Assembly: GCF_032854445.1 (NCBI RefSeq) | Contig: NC_088303.1 | Location: 27,103,501-27,167,500, forward strand | Length of the DNA: 64,000 nt | Reading direction: 5' to 3' | Origin: Liolophura sinensis | Taxonomy: Eukaryota; Mollusca; Polyplacophora; Chitonida; Chitonidae | In this document: positions 1 through 13,618 of the stretch, one piece after another | Layout: every line of letters begins with the position of its first letter | Numbering within the stretch: the first letter of the stretch is position 1 | The notes under the pieces: model-generated | What the model was told of the DNA's origin: nothing | The model's database searches: none | The model's input: only the letters and a program-made list of their open reading frames with translations | Translations under genes and position numbers: made by a program

Positions 1-3000
1 GGAGGCATTTAAGTGGCTTACTGCATGCACGTGTGTGGAAATCTTTAGGAACAGTGTAAAACGTCTTTCAAACGCAAATGTAAAACGTCCTTCAAACTCA
101 AGTGTAAAACGTCCTTCATACGCAACTAGTCACTATTCATAAGGTCATAAGATCATAAAGATATGTCTAATGGATAAACTCTCACATGGTTTACGTTAAG
201 GTTACCTGGGACTATAAACGCCAATCCATAGGCAGGAATGTTTAATCATGTTGAAGGAATATGTTCCTAAAATGGTATTGTTTTGTCATCCATCCATCAC
301 ACATACGCCAAGAATAGATGGTTAAATTAGGCCTACAAGGTAAATCTAGAACACTATGCTTGAACATATGTGCCTGTTTTCAAATATGAGATAGCATAGG
401 GTTTCCAGGATTATCAACACTGCTGGAAATATTCTTTCGCAATAAAGTGTTGTATTAATGTACAGAGTACAGCACAAGTTAAAATAAAAAATGATACGAA
501 ATACGTCGGAGACTGTCTGACTAAACAAAAAAATGGATGCAAATCTGGGCCACGATAGTTTGTTAGATAAGCTCAGCGTCTTTACCAGATCTAGCAGATT
601 TGATGAGCAACAGACCTGTTTGACAGACGAGGAGGTAGTTTGTAGGTCAGCCCTGAGATGGACTGGAATTGCGTTGTATGATTACATCGAGTTGTCTGGG
701 CCAAAATGAGGGCTATCGCCAGAGGAGCCAGGGCATGAATGCTCCAAGCGGCAAGCTTGTCTCGCCAAAAGCGTATGTATGTCTAAAATATTGAGACAGA
801 TTGGCCATTTTAGTGAGAAAAGTACGCAGGTGAACCTGTTTTAACTATGCCATATGCTAATACCGCAAGACGAATGCCACAAAAATAAAGCATTAACGGC
901 ATGGCTTTGATTTCGTTCTTCCATTAAGCTGTTGTGTTCCGTATAATAATCTGAAGGGAAAACACCGTGTTGATTGTTAGTTCTTCTCCTTATTGGGCAG
1001 TCCAGTTTGTGAGTAAAGTGTCCACTGCTCGCTGTCCTTATAAAGACACAGATCAGTTGTCAACCACGTCGTGTCCCTTTAGGTTACGCTTGTGTTTTGT
1101 TCCCTATGGTGACCTAATCTCTAATCACCGTCTGATTAGACATGGTAACCACAGGACTACTGATTATTAAACAAACCCAAATTGCACTGATTTCAACAAT
1201 GTACCTAACAGATCAATATTAATAAGTCTTATTCATTTAGCATGACAAAATAATACACACTTATTCCTACATCTTAATTGTTAAAAATAAGACCATATTG
1301 GTATATAACAATACACAATCAATTGTTTCCCTTTGTCTCCTCTAACTTAAGACATACACTGAAATCAAGTTCAAAATATCCTTTATTTCCAAACGCTCCA
1401 CATCTGGCTAGTTTTTATTCCATGTATTAACAGAGCTAAATGGGCAATGTGTAAAGGTCACATGTTATACACGTGCTACATGTTGGTGTTGGTGATGGTG
1501 TATCATCTGATGGAAGTTTTGTATTTCACCATGTAGGTATATTGCTGCCATCACTTCACTTATAAAAATTCACTTATATATATTAATACAATCGGAGAAG
1601 AAACAATACAAGAAACTATTTTGTCTAACGGAACTATGTACAAGAATAAAATAATTATAAGACAAAATCATTATTATATAAAGATAAATGAAAAACATGG
1701 AACTTTGTATTAGTTGAACTAAAATTATCTGAATCTAAAGCGTTGATAAAATATTTTTTTTGAAATATGTATAAAATGAAGTTGTTTCTTTTTTATTCTT
1801 TTTTGATTACTGTGTCTATTGCCACAGCACTTTTGTCACACAATTTTTGAAACTTTGACACATTTGTCAGATAGAAGTTTTGTCTTTTTTGTACACTTTC
1901 CAATTCACGCGGCTGAATTACTGGTTAAGCAAGCTAAAGTTTAATCTATCGCCTCCACGGCCATTACGATGTTTTGCCAGTTTCTGCTAGAGAAGAATCC
2001 GTTTGTTGTCCAGATCACTGCAGAAAGTAGATAAGGAAATTCAAATAATGCGAAATCACCCTTTCAAGCGAGGTTTGCATATTACCAGAGAGCTGTGTTC
2101 ACAAAAAAAACACGCTGAGGAGCGGGATTTTGCTTTACATATCCTCATTTGATAAATCCTTTTGTTTTATTACCTATTCTGTAACAAACTGCGAGCTGAC
2201 AAAGTTATTTCATAAACAAAAAAACAGGCAGCAACTGTCACGTGCTGCCTGTATCACCCCGACATTTCCCGCTCACTGGAAGGTCATGATCATAGCTGTG
2301 AAAAACCGAGCACATGATAGATGTCCTAGAATTTTGGTTTAGCAATGGGTTTTTATGATTATTATTGTCTTATCATTTGGTTTTTGCAATCCTTGTGTGA
2401 AATTCCAAACACACTAAAACTAAATATGAAAATAGCAAAGCCCAATTGCAGCTTTTTATTTCTCACATCACGCAAAGTCGAACTTTTAAATGATTTGCCT
2501 ATACAAAGGATCTCAACAAGTGAGTCTGATCTGCTTCGTCTAACACTAGTTTTAGACAGTCTGAGAGCTTGAGTCCCCCGCGTCTGAAATGAAAAAGAAT
2601 GCTCCATGAACCAAGTTTAAACCCACGAAATTAATTATTTTAGCAATATATTATCTTTTATGAATATGTTTAATACAAGGCTCACCCGGCACATCGCCCG
2701 CAACTTTTAAGTTATCACGTTTACGAGCTGTATAGGTGTATGTACTTCAAACGTGGTGCGCAAAAATGCCTGTAAAATAATTGAGAAGTGGTTCTAGTTG
2801 ACATTCAGCGAGTTAATTCACCTTCATCTATTATTGAAATGGCGGCAGATGTATTAGTAATATCATGCGGATTCATGGAAAGTCGATGAGATGACACTCT
2901 ATCTTCATTGTGTCCAACAACTCACCAGGACGCTCAGGAGGGAATTCACCCCATTGTATGTGACAGGGCCATTAGTTTTCACCTTGTCGGTGTATATGCT

Positions 3001-3403
3001 TCCCCTGGGAAAGACAGTCACTTTCAACAGTAAACCCAAAGACCAAACCAACTTAGGCTTACAGAAAAATAAAAACCTTATTCTTTAGTCAGGTACCTAT
3101 AAGGTAAATAAGCAACGTGTTTAGAATAAAACAAGCGTGTAGTTATATTTATTTACAGGTACTTATTTATTTACTAAAGGCATTTTCAATATTCGATCTT
3201 ATGGCAGTCACTGAGAAACTGCTACAGTTATATCGTACAGACGTGGACGCCATATGAGTGCAAAAGAAGTTGTGTTCAAAGAACGCAAGAATGTACAAAA
3301 TGTCTCACGAACATGATCTACTGCTTATTGCCATACAGTCATACCGAAGGAATCAAACAAACTCTAACCTCCAAGCCGGGCTTGAAACAACACCTCGTAT
3401 TGC
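1..3403. other. Intergenic or intronic DNA, no gene recognised
   Basis: AT-rich sequence with stops in every frame and only short chance open frames. Apart from the three-copy 24-bp repeat near the left edge I see no coding similarity, RNA gene or mobile element. Confidence 0.6.
54..125. repeat. 24-bp tandem repeat, three copies
   Basis: Three head-to-tail copies start at 54, 78 and 102. They share the core GTAAAACGTCYTTCA and differ at only a few bases. No function is suggested. Confidence 0.85.
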
Positions 3404-3670
3404 TCGTGGATAGGGGGGCCTCCGTGGCTCAGTCGGTTAGCACTGCTAGCGCAGCGCAGTGACCCAGAAGCCTCTCACCAATGCGGTCGCTGTGAGTTCA
3501 AGACCAGCTCATGCTGTCGTACGTGGGAAGGTCTGGTCGTGGGTTTCCCCCGGGCTCTGCCCGGTTTCCACCCACCATAATGCTGACCGCCGTCGTATAA
3601 GTGAAATATTCTTGAGTACAGCGTAAAACACCAATCAAAAAAAAAAAGAGAAAAAAAAATCGTGGATAGG
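3404..3670 (+). mobile_element. tRNA-derived SINE with 11-bp target-site duplication
   Basis: The element occupies about 3415-3659. Its tRNA-like head carries a Pol III A box (GTGGCTCAGTCGGTTAGC) and a B box (GAGTTCAAGACCAGC). A conserved body follows, then a 3' end resembling GGCGTAAAACACCAATC and an A-rich tail. The 11-bp duplication TCGTGGATAGG flanks it perfectly at 3404-3414 and 3660-3670, which shows retrotransposition. Part of the middle of the body is missing relative to the longer copies near 43.7 kb and 46.0 kb. The family is common in molluscan and other lophotrochozoan genomes; I did not verify the exact superfamily name. Confidence 0.93.
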
Positions 3671-6600
3671 AGTCATAAATCCCATTCCTCGTATATATGA
3701 TTATATAGAACCAGTAATGACCTACAGAAAGAGTAAAGCTAATGTTAACATTTACAATAGAACGTGACAATTTACGAACTGTGCAAATCAAAGGAACTTG
3801 AGACTAAGAATGAGAATGACTAATGTAGACAAATGAGGATTTCTTGGAAATGGACATTTATGATGCTTTTTACTTGTGTGACAAACGAAGATTGAGTTGT
3901 TTGTGCATGGGTAGCGCTTAATGGGGGGCCTGGGAAATTAACTAGGCCAAGATTTATCATTTAAACTATTGTCAAAAAGTATCTCATGGGTTTGGTTTCC
4001 TCCGTCAGACGAGATGATCGATTTCTGTAGATCAAAATAGAGCTGCATAAATAGCTTACAGGATGAGATAGACAAATGAACAGGCAAAATACGAAGTCTT
4101 GAAATCTTGTGGATTCCCCAGGCATAGTAAGGTGTTCATCCTATATCCTTCGGTATAATTGCCCTTAAAAGTATCAGGAAACATACACAACTTCTTCTAT
4201 GTTTGCTTCACTGTACTGGATGTCTAAAAATAATTTGCAGTAAATCTTGATCTAGAGAGTCCCGGGTGAGAAGTACGTAATTAACTTAAAGAGATGAAAT
4301 TGCTGTTTGGCAAAGCAGGAATTTGGCTCAGCAGCTCTTATGAGTCGAAGCAATTTTAATTTCATCAATATCATGCAGGTGATCGTAGTTCGTGTGGTAA
4401 CCTGAGTTATGTTTATTGTCCTTTTGTATGCAAAACAGATATATATTGGACTGAACCTGTCACACCAGCGGCGACACTGTTCCATTAACACTCCGTCAAC
4501 CTTACCCTTTCTCTTTTATGGGTCCCAGTTTCTGCATGTATAAGAATTCTCACCTTTTCGTGATTTATGGTAAATCACAAACAAATAGTTACATACTTGA
4601 TGTATAGAATCTGTAGCTTTATTTCATTCTGGAACTGTCCAACCTCACTAGGAAATATACGCCCTGTTTCATATCATTGAGTTTCCATTGTCAGCTATCA
4701 GGATAAAGCTCCTCGTAAACCGCACGGGAGACGTTGAGTTTTGGCTTGATGTGAGGGTGGCTATGGGGAGTTCCAAGTAATACAATTTGCTCACCGCTTC
4801 AATTGGTCATCTTCAATATTTATTATACTCTATTGACGTCGCTCGCTACCTAGAGAAAATGTCCATGGTAGTACTTTCATTTATTTGATTAGATGTCGAA
4901 GTTGATTAAATAGGAGTTCAACTCAAGAAATCATTTCCGGGGGACGAGTTGTCTTTTTGAGCAGGTTTAGAAAACATCTGTTAAAAATCTGAGAAGTGAA
5001 TTGTCGACGAAATCCAATTTAACTCAATTGAATAGGCTCCAATCTCTTAATAAATGCAATTCGCCGTAAGTAAATCATGGAAGCACGATGTTGGGAAACT
5101 GAGCAAAGGGGCAATAAAATCAACGGAGCATGTTTTTAAGAAAACCTGTTAGGCAAGAATATATTTAGTGCTGAGGGAGCTCAGTACAAAAGTGTTGAGT
5201 TGATTATTGCTTGGGTTGATTATATGGTTTTTTTCTTTCACCCAGAATCCCCAAGTTAAATGCGAATTTCAGCAAATGCCTTTATTTTCCGATTTTTTTT
5301 TTAAATAGTCAATTGGAATTCTTACAGACCAACGTGCTCTACAGGGCCTTATAAAGGCTAATACATGATATTTCTCTTCATTAACCTTTCTGGTGAAAGG
5401 ACTGTATCCTGGAGTTATTTCTGGCATAAACAGAGGGATAACTGAACCCACTTTCTTTCAAGGTTAAGGACATGAGATTTGTTCCTGCGTTTTGCGGAGG
5501 TAGAGAGGTTCTGGGGGTGCTCTGAGTAGTGTTCCAATCAGCACAGATAGCGCTTAGATTAGATAGCCCGCCTCGTAGTGGGTTCCAACGGCGATGATAA
5601 CCTGACTTCGGGGCCCATATCATTCAAGTGTATCAATTAGGAGACGGACAAGTTCTCAGAGAAAGCCGCTTGACTTAGTCTCACCGACTCACTTTTCCAC
5701 CGAATATTTGCCTTTGGAATCCACTGCCACGAGATGACAATCAAGTCTAACTTCCCTCAAGATCACAACAATTTCAAGTGAGATAAGTGTGATTCAAGTA
5801 CCATTCTGATGAACCGTTTGTGCTTTAGTGATTTTTTCTGGCATAAAGGCGCTTTAATTGATATCCTATGTCATTCAGCATGGATGCTCAGTATTTCGTA
5901 TATTTCATGACATTTACCCTATAAAAATGCTCAGTTGTGGATTTGGAATAAGGAATCTGTTAAAGTTACACACGAGTTGTCAAATATTATGCAAATTTGG
6001 TGAACGTATTTCCTTCCTGGAAAAGGCCGCTTTCAACGATATTGTATTTGTACTTCTAGTGAATGCTCGATGAGAACCAAAACATGTACATGGTTTCTAC
6101 ATTGACAGTTTTACAACCTAATTTACTCTCCTGCTATATTATTGGTACAAAATTCAGAAAAAGGTATAGAACAACAATGTGGATGTATATATGGAGGTCA
6201 ATAGATGACATTTCGCTACCTCATTATCTCGAGGCAGCGAGACTCACCTAGCCATTTCACTGCCTTACCTTTAGTTGCAAAGGCCTAGATAGCCAACCCC
6301 AAAAACGACCTTCGCATGTATCCCAAGTTTCCTTGCGGATACAGATACTAGCCTTTTGTGAGGAACTATGATGAGCTTTCCTCTGTAGACAAAAACTTCC
6401 CGTTGAAGGTACATCTTCTACGGCGTATTATCGACCTAATGTGTTCTGCTATTAGCGCTGATTCTTGTTGGCTAATGACATTCGGATTTTAAGGCGGCAC
6501 TTCTGAAGCCTACTCTGTTGCGCTGGACGCTCCCTTTTTGGCCACTTCCGTTTTCCCCTTCCATAGATTTGCCTCACACAAAAAGCCCTGGGCCTGGCTG

Positions 6601-7639
6601 AAGAATGTGGCCCTTGGCCTGAGGGAATTAACATTCTGGCCGTTACCAAATACGCAGTTTTTGTCCGCGCACCAAGTTTTTAATCGGGACACAAATACAC
6701 ACAGATATTGGGTGGTTTTGATCGGTGAAACAAGAATGTCCCTCACATAAGGTTTGGGACAAAAAGTTCTAATTTCAACTCAACTTGGGTGTGAGTGACC
6801 TTTCACGACGAATTAACCATGATGTCTCATGCACATACTTTTCAACAGTAAACGGATGCAATATGAGTGTTTGTTAAATGCCGGTGCTTACGGAGTTCAG
6901 CCGATAAAAGGCTGCTCCATTACATCTGAAATGTGAAAATCATCTTGATGCCAATCTTCGAGAGTTGGAAAAACGAAACAACAGCAAAGAATGACACTAT
7001 GCATGAAATTAATAACTTCTTGAGTCAAACAAGCTATTTCAACTTCTGACATGTTCTGCTTTTGTTTACCTTTAATTTATGTATTTTAGTATGCTTAGAA
7101 AGTTGCATGTTTGGATTCTTTGTTTGATGCTCCAAAGACAGTTGTAAATCAATGGGAAAGACGAATGTCAGAAATGATTAAGGTACCCGCTGGAGAAAAC
7201 ACTAAGACAAAGAAAATGACGACGAACTGAGTCGATACAAGTACTGAGCACAGATGTGGTGACTCCTTGTATATGTCTTTCCATCAAGTATAATCAAAGT
7301 GGTATGGGCCATAAAACATTTCTAAGCTACTTTTTTTCGGTTTGTGAAAAAATAGAATGGACAGTACTTTTATTACCTAGAGTTTCTAATTTGAAAAAGT
7401 TACATGCATTATTATGTTCCAAGCAAAATGATCTTCGTGAAATTTATAACATATACCTTAAAAACCTCTCCTGTATTCTTTCAAGGCAATATGTATGTTC
7501 GGTCGTGCAGGGCATTGACATAGCCTAGATCACGCGAGGAAAATATGCAATGGAATTAGTGACTTTTGTGTTTTTTTATCAGCCCCAGCGTTTTAAAGTC
7601 TTTGTTTGATACACTGTTTATGTGGGGCTTGGAATTCAA
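3671..7639. other. Unassigned DNA between SINE and LINE remnant
   Basis: Mostly AT-rich, with no gene recognised. Two somewhat GC-richer patches, at about 5,380-5,640 and 6,450-6,760, are open for 60-80 codons on one or both strands. Neither has convincing splice sites or a recognisable domain, so I do not call them genes. Confidence 0.5.
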
Positions 7640-8480
7640 ATTTCATCTGAACATGACACTGAAATCGTGTGTGTTCTCACGAATTTAACACCATCTACGC
7701 TGTAATCATAAATAATAGGTACATTTTTATTTGTAAGTGAAATAACACCAAATTTGTTTCGATTGAACCTCATCAACCTGGTAATACACCATTCTGTGAC
7801 GCATTCGACGTCTGCCTCAATATGACTGCCTCGATATGTGATATCTCTTTAAATAATTTAGAGTCATCTGCATAGATGGAGATTTCTAAGCTTTTAACAA
7901 AATTTGATAAGTCATTTTGTATATTCAAAACAACAACGCTCAGAGTATATTGAAACCATTTACAAACTGATGTATTATCAGTGTATGATTGATGGTATCA
8001 AATACTGTTTTGTCGTTTCTTATCTATACACTTTGTGAGCTCATCCACATGCATTATCAGGTTTGTGAAAGTGGGTCTACAAGGAAAAATCAGCGTTGAT
8101 AGTCATTTATCCGTTGTTTACATCATTGAAAGCATGTACGTTTACAACTTTTACAAAAATCTTTGAAAAAGTGATAACAAACACATGGGTATCATCATCC
8201 TTAACATCAGCCATTGATCGCTTGACACAGATTCGGTAGAAATGAATGACAATGGAATGGCCAGTTCATCGGCTTATTCATTAAAGATGATACAAGACAT
8301 AGTGTCAGGTCTGCATGCCTCTGTTGGGCTTGTTACATGTAAAATCATGGTTTGGAGGATTTTTTTTACTTTTTCTGTCTTGTTGAACATCAAATTCTAT
8401 TGTTTCCATGTATTCGTCAAAATCGAAATCTTTTAGATCTTTGAATGCAATTATATTTTTTGTAAAAGTAAATCGATTAT
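7640..8480 (-). pseudogene. Decayed non-LTR retrotransposon reverse transcriptase
   Basis: Reading the minus strand from about 8,350 downwards gives successive RT blocks in shifting frames. First comes a finger-domain stretch resembling ACxPD followed by ADELAIPLS. Next is a stretch ending in FSKIF-KVV, then the motif A region VFDTINHT (7,981-8,014). The catalytic motif YADD with SKLFKEI follows (YADD codons 7,863-7,874), and then a thumb-side stretch with EWCIT and MRFN (about 7,765-7,805). Several frameshifts and stops separate these blocks, so the copy is dead. The first part of the element, including any endonuclease, is absent or unreadable, although a basic open stretch at about 8,345-8,480 may belong to it. 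Intact relatives encode an endonuclease/RT protein that copies its own RNA into the genome. The motifs suggest the CR1/Jockey side of the LINE tree, but the clade is not established. Confidence 0.85.
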
Positions 8481-9707
8481 GCGGATGTGTGGTTCTCTTT
8501 GTTTTCTTGGAAGGCCTTTTCTTTTTCTATGGCTAAGCAGATTAAACATATTATCATAGCAAGCCGGATATTTCTATTTTAAATTCTGACCGTCGACACA
8601 TACTTCTTTATAACACAGTACAAGTAAAAACAGAAAAACTCGACTGCGTCATTCACACTTTGATAATTATCGTGCGTGCCCCACGGATAAATCATGAGTA
8701 TACGCCTCATGTAATCAAAATCTCTGGATACCAGCATGCTTTCGTGAAGCGAAGGACATATGGAAGTTTATCTTTGGGAGTCGCGGACTTTCCACAGGGG
8801 TTCACACTTAGCATGACATTGGACAAGGCCAACTCAACCAGATTGTGCATATTATACTATTTTAAATAACAAAAGATAAGAAAACATTGAATGCTGGGAA
8901 ATAGGGCCTTGACCATTCGGACGTTATGGTTGTAACTGGCACCGGTCTATCCGAACTACGGAGACAAACACCATGTGCACTATCTATTGTTTCTACGTGC
9001 TCTTAGACAAGAAAGAATGATAAATGAAGTCAAGGCAAATTAGCAGTATGATCATGTGTTCACATAGGCTCAAATGACTAATGTCGCTAGATATGTCTAC
9101 CTTCAGTTGATTGTTTGTTGTGTATTTATTTAACATTATCATTTATGTGAATCCGCATATGTCATCATATATCAGAAACGAATCTATGACATTTGGTGAA
9201 AGTCTTATGTATTTTACTTTGAACCACTGTTGGACTGATATCAGATCACGTTAAGTGCCGTGTGTGTCAAAAACAAGAATGTACCTAACGATTATGATGT
9301 GCAATCAACGACCACACTTTCACGGGAAAATTGGTAACTGTCCTCAAGTCACCGGTAAGAAATCGCCTACCATACTGTGGGCACCAGTGGAATAGACTAA
9401 TGTAAAGTGAAAACCCAGAGAGCAAAATTATGAAATGAAAATACAGGACATCACATTGAGACGCGATCACATGTTCATGCGAAATGGGTGGTGGGTTGAT
9501 TCTGCGGCATATAGGTGATATAGGTGTTCTTTCTGTAATCTTTCTGCGTGACATTATGAGTGTTTAGGAACATACTCATTCGAAGGCCAATGTTATTGCG
9601 GAACACGTGCTTCCTCCATGGGATTTTCATTGGTCGTTGATAAGTATGTATTTCCTGAAACAAATGCATGCACTTGACTAAGTCACTCCTTGACACAACA
9701 TTAGAAA
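8481..9707. other. Unassigned DNA
   Basis: I see no gene, repeat or RNA here. Short open frames on the minus strand at 9,285-9,714 overlap the start of the minisatellite and have no recognisable content. Confidence 0.5.
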
Positions 9708-9893
9708 GCAGCATGAAGCCGTCGTGATGTGTTTTAAAGCAGCATGAAGCCGTCGTGATGTGTTTTAAAGCAGCATGAAGCCGTCGTGATGTGTTTTAAA
9801 GCAGCATGAAGCCGTCGTGATGTGTTTTAAAGCAGCATGAAGCCATCGTGATGTGTTTTAAAGCAGCATGAAGCCGTCGTGATGTGTTTTAAT
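9708..9893. repeat. 31-bp minisatellite, six copies
   Basis: Copies start at 9708, 9739, 9770, 9801, 9832 and 9863. They are nearly identical; the fifth reads GCCATCGTG where the others read GCCGTCGTG. Such homogeneity points to recent expansion. Confidence 0.95.
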
Positions 9894-12172
9894 CGACACG
9901 AGCGAGCATCGAAAAGTCACTGTGTTATCAAGCAATATTGATGACAGCGAAAGAGGTCGAACAGCCAATGTAGCCTGTAATGTTGTTATTTCGCCACTAA
10001 TTTCTATCGTGCCTAATTTGCCACAAAGTCACTGGACCCCTTATAACCTTTAACAAGTCGATATGTAGGGAGTTATGTTTAGTGTTAATTCCTACCTCTG
10101 TGAAATAATTTTCTCCCATACACGACATACTTTTCACTAAATCCACATTCCAGTGCCTTGTTGTTTTGAGCTAAAGTCAGTGTCAGTGACTCTAGGCCTT
10201 TGTACAGATGAACCTGCCTGACTGGGCAGTGAGGAATGCATTTTTAGAGAAGATATTTCAGGAATCTGAAGACTTAATATGGGTCATTAAGTTAAAGTGT
10301 ATAGATGGTGTTGGACATCGCTTGCTTAAATGAAACTGATAAAAATGGGCTTCCTATTCAATCTAGGAAATTTGTTTCATATGAATTACGCCAAAAAGTT
10401 GTCCGTTGCGCATTAGTTTCACTTCTTGCATTCCACACAGGTATGAATCTTACTGCATAAAATGATGTTTTAAAGATATTCTTAAACCGCCTGCGCAAGA
10501 CTGTGGAAAATTGGCCCTTTTATTGTACAGTATTTCAGCAGATATAACATTTCACGTAATCGGTCATTGTTCTTTCGCATGTCTCGGCAGAGTTTATGGT
10601 AACGGTATTGGGAGATACAACGGCTCAGCGGTTTTTGAACAACGTTATGCGGAACATAAGGCAGGCATTGACGAAGATAGCGAATTAATATCTGAGGGCC
10701 TCCAGGGAACACTTCAACACTGAAATCCTACACTTACGTCACAGTAATTGTACATTTACCATTTAACCATGGCTGGATACAGCCGAAAAGTTTGGGAACG
10801 CATATGCCGTGTTGTTGTCTAGTCTGACAAACAGCTCCATGGCCTTTTTATTAGATTGTTCTGTTACATAGATCATATTGAGCTCGGTTCGATATTAGAA
10901 AAACATTTGACTTTTTAAATATTGCTTCAGTCTCCATGTAGTATTTCCTGCCCTGCAAATGCTGCAGCTGCTAAAACACATTGTGTTTTGACAAATAGTT
11001 GAAAATATTTCCCCCAATTGCGCTGTTATCGTTATAATTGCCGAACACTTATCTGTGAGTGGATTCGTTTTATTTCCTCGTAAATTTCGATGTAGAAATA
11101 CAGTAACGGTCTAGCCTGTCAAAATGCCTGTCGCCATAGAGAAAATTGTAGACCTGATGTTTTTGACATTTATCCTCACGGGACGCCGTAGTTGCTAATG
11201 AAGTTTCCTATCTTTCCGTTAATTTTATTCCAGGACTGGTTCAGTTTGTGTAGGTAATAAGAACTGTTTTTAGAACTGTGAGGGATATTAAAATCTGTTT
11301 GTCGTGGAATTCTTTTATAATATTGTTTTGAACTAAAATTTTAGGAGTTGTAAGTTTTTTGAGCGGGTTTTAAAAATCCAATTTAATGATTTGATCAAAA
11401 TGTTAACCTACGTGTACTCTTTGACTTGAGTATTTGTCATAGTGTAATTGAGGGATCATAATACACAATGTGAAATTAATTCAAATGCGTTTGTTTGTCT
11501 GCTTTTACTTTTTTGTTTTCTTTCTTTTTTATGTGGCTTTGTCATGCTTAGAATATTGTCTTCATCCTCGACTTCCCTGCCTTTATTTTTAACCTGGAGC
11601 AGACGGGAATATTAGCTCTTTATACTACTGTCCCCCGTATCAATGTCGTAAATATCCTGGCTCGTCGGTGGAAATCATTCTCCTCCTCTCGCCACAATCA
11701 CAACGTTTTGTAACAAAGGTCATTCTGCTTAATTGAGACTTTCCGATTTTTGATGTTAAACTGTATGTGGCTTGAATTTAAATATGACCAGTCGATTGAA
11801 AGATGCTTTTGAACAGACAAATCAGTCCAAGTGATGTAAGTTGTATAGCTGCCGAAGAAACACCAATGGAGACCTTACTCATACCTCCTTATACGTCGTG
11901 CCCGTTATCTAAATAAGCAAAATATATTACAAATAATTTAATTTTACATTTGATGACAAGCCTTCAATTAGTGCAAAATCTTGATATTTGACTAAATAAT
12001 TTGACTATATATGGTTTGATCAAGTAGGAATCAATTAGTCGTAAAAAAAATCTTTGACGGTTTTTTTTTTGTTTGTTTTTGTTTTTGTTTTTTTTTTTTT
12101 CATTTTTTTTGTTTTATACAGAATCTCCTATTCTTCAGAAAGGCTTATCTATTCCTTAATTCAAGGTCGATC
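9894..12172. other. Unassigned DNA with a T-rich tract
   Basis: No gene recognised. A run of T with scattered G lies at about 12,058-12,112. An open stretch at 10,511-10,723 is somewhat coding-like but opens only with TTG, and I can neither give it splice sites nor recognise it. Confidence 0.5.
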
Positions 12173-12424
12173 TTAACGTGTGGTTAAGATGTGGTAGTGC
12201 TCGAGGGCTCGTTTTGGTAGTGTTACCCAAAGTTCGTTAGAGATGACCTGCCTGCATGAATATGTCATACATATTGACCTCGCTAACATTCTGGCGTCAT
12301 AGAAAATATCCTTGAGCAACGCCCCAAGCTGAGAGCGCGGAAGACGAAGAGAACGCGGGTCCACATCGTTCGCGTGTTTTGCGTGTATATGTCTGATCCA
12401 CGAATGATCGCTATCAGTCACCAT
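12173..12424 (-). CDS. Unassigned open stretch, possible exon
   Basis: An 83-codon minus-strand open frame lies in a patch that is clearly GC-richer than its surroundings. The translation is charged and mixed, without low complexity, and its middle reads like a folded domain (around LPRSQLGALLKDIFYDAR). A pyrimidine-rich 3' splice site (GTGCTTCTACAG) lies just upstream on the minus strand, but a stop lies between it and this frame, so the model does not close. I do not recognise the protein. It could be a real exon, a pseudogene or chance. Confidence 0.2.
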   Translation of the reverse strand: MVTDSDHSWIRHIHAKHANDVDPRSLRLPRSQLGALLKDIFYDARMLARSICMTYSCRQVISNELWVTLPKRALEHYHILTTR

Positions 12425-13405
12425 TAAAAATGCCTAACTTTATCGCTCTGTCATGGTTAGCTCCTATCTGTAGAAGCACAAACAATAATGCTTTTCTTTT
12501 ACATCTTGTAAGCGGTGTGATTAAATATTTCACAATCACGCCATGTCTGTTGAAGTAAACTGTCTATTAAGCCTGTCGAGGTGCGCTATGGCATTAACGT
12601 ATCTTTTTTTCAGCCGTTTTTCACTTCCCCATACCCAACCAGACATTGTTTTAGCTTTAGTTCATCTCAACTGTAAAGAAGTCAACATGACTGTGGTTTA
12701 TTAATGCGTTTCTCGTTTTTCTTTTTTTAAGAAACAAAAAGAAAAGAATAAAAGAAAACAGATGATCATAAAAAAGATATATATACGTATGTGTAAAACG
12801 TGACGTTCAGTTAGATGAAGCTAACTTTCCAACCTTTCAAGCTGTTTGTGAATATTTTTTTTTTTTTGCTTTTTCTTATTCATTTTATGGATGACAGACA
12901 GACGTACGCATGGCTTACAAGAACAAATGGCCTTGTTATAAAGTACATGTCAATGTTATAAAAACGCAGTCATTTCTCTTCTATCTTGACTACCATCAAC
13001 ATCCAGCTCATTTCATTTCACACCGTAACTGTGCATTTTTTCTCGGATTTTTTTGTGGAAAACTTTAACCGCTATGCAGTAGATCGATTTCCGCTCAATC
13101 ATGCAGACAAGGCTGAGTGCAGAGATAAAATGTGGCAATTAACACACGCAGCTGTACAGTCAAAGAATATCCAGATTCCGGAATTATTAATAAGATGATT
13201 TGATATGCCCTGTAGCTTTACGTATTATACAGAATACCATGATTAATGTAATCGTGAAAAAAAAAAGAATCGAGCTTAACGAAATGATGCCACCAAAGTT
13301 CAAATGTGGCAATAGCATCTGTGTAGATATCACAAGAGATTACTGCACTAAAAGAAAAGAAAATATTGTTGCAGAGTTTTTCTTTTATTAGATCTTAGCT
13401 TTATT
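12425..13405. other. Unassigned AT-rich DNA
   Basis: Contains A- and T-rich tracts near 12,720-12,780 and 12,855. The two + strand open frames at 12,986-13,391 are AT-rich and low in information. No gene recognised. Confidence 0.5.
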
Positions 13406-13618
13406 TTTTGAAACTGAGACCCACGTAAGATCCACGTAAGTGCGCCAGCGAAGCACAACCTTTCTGGCTCTTTTTCCAGAGGTACACGGGAAAGTCAGTC
13501 CACAAACCAGTGGATTGTCGTGAGCGTCCGCCCACAATAATGCGGGCAGCCGTCATATAAATTAGATATTCTTGAGTGCAACACAAATCAAATATATAAA
13601 TAAATATTTTGAAACTGA
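13406..13618 (+). mobile_element. Old, diverged SINE copy with 12-bp TSD
   Basis: The element at about 13,418-13,606 is strongly mutated but keeps the order of the family: a degraded head with GCGCCAGCG, the CCCACAATAATGCGG and GCCGTCATATAA body blocks, the ATTCTTGAGTGCAACAC 3' region and an ATAAATA tail. The duplication TTTTGAAACTGA is exact at 13,406-13,417 and 13,607-13,618. Confidence 0.88.
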
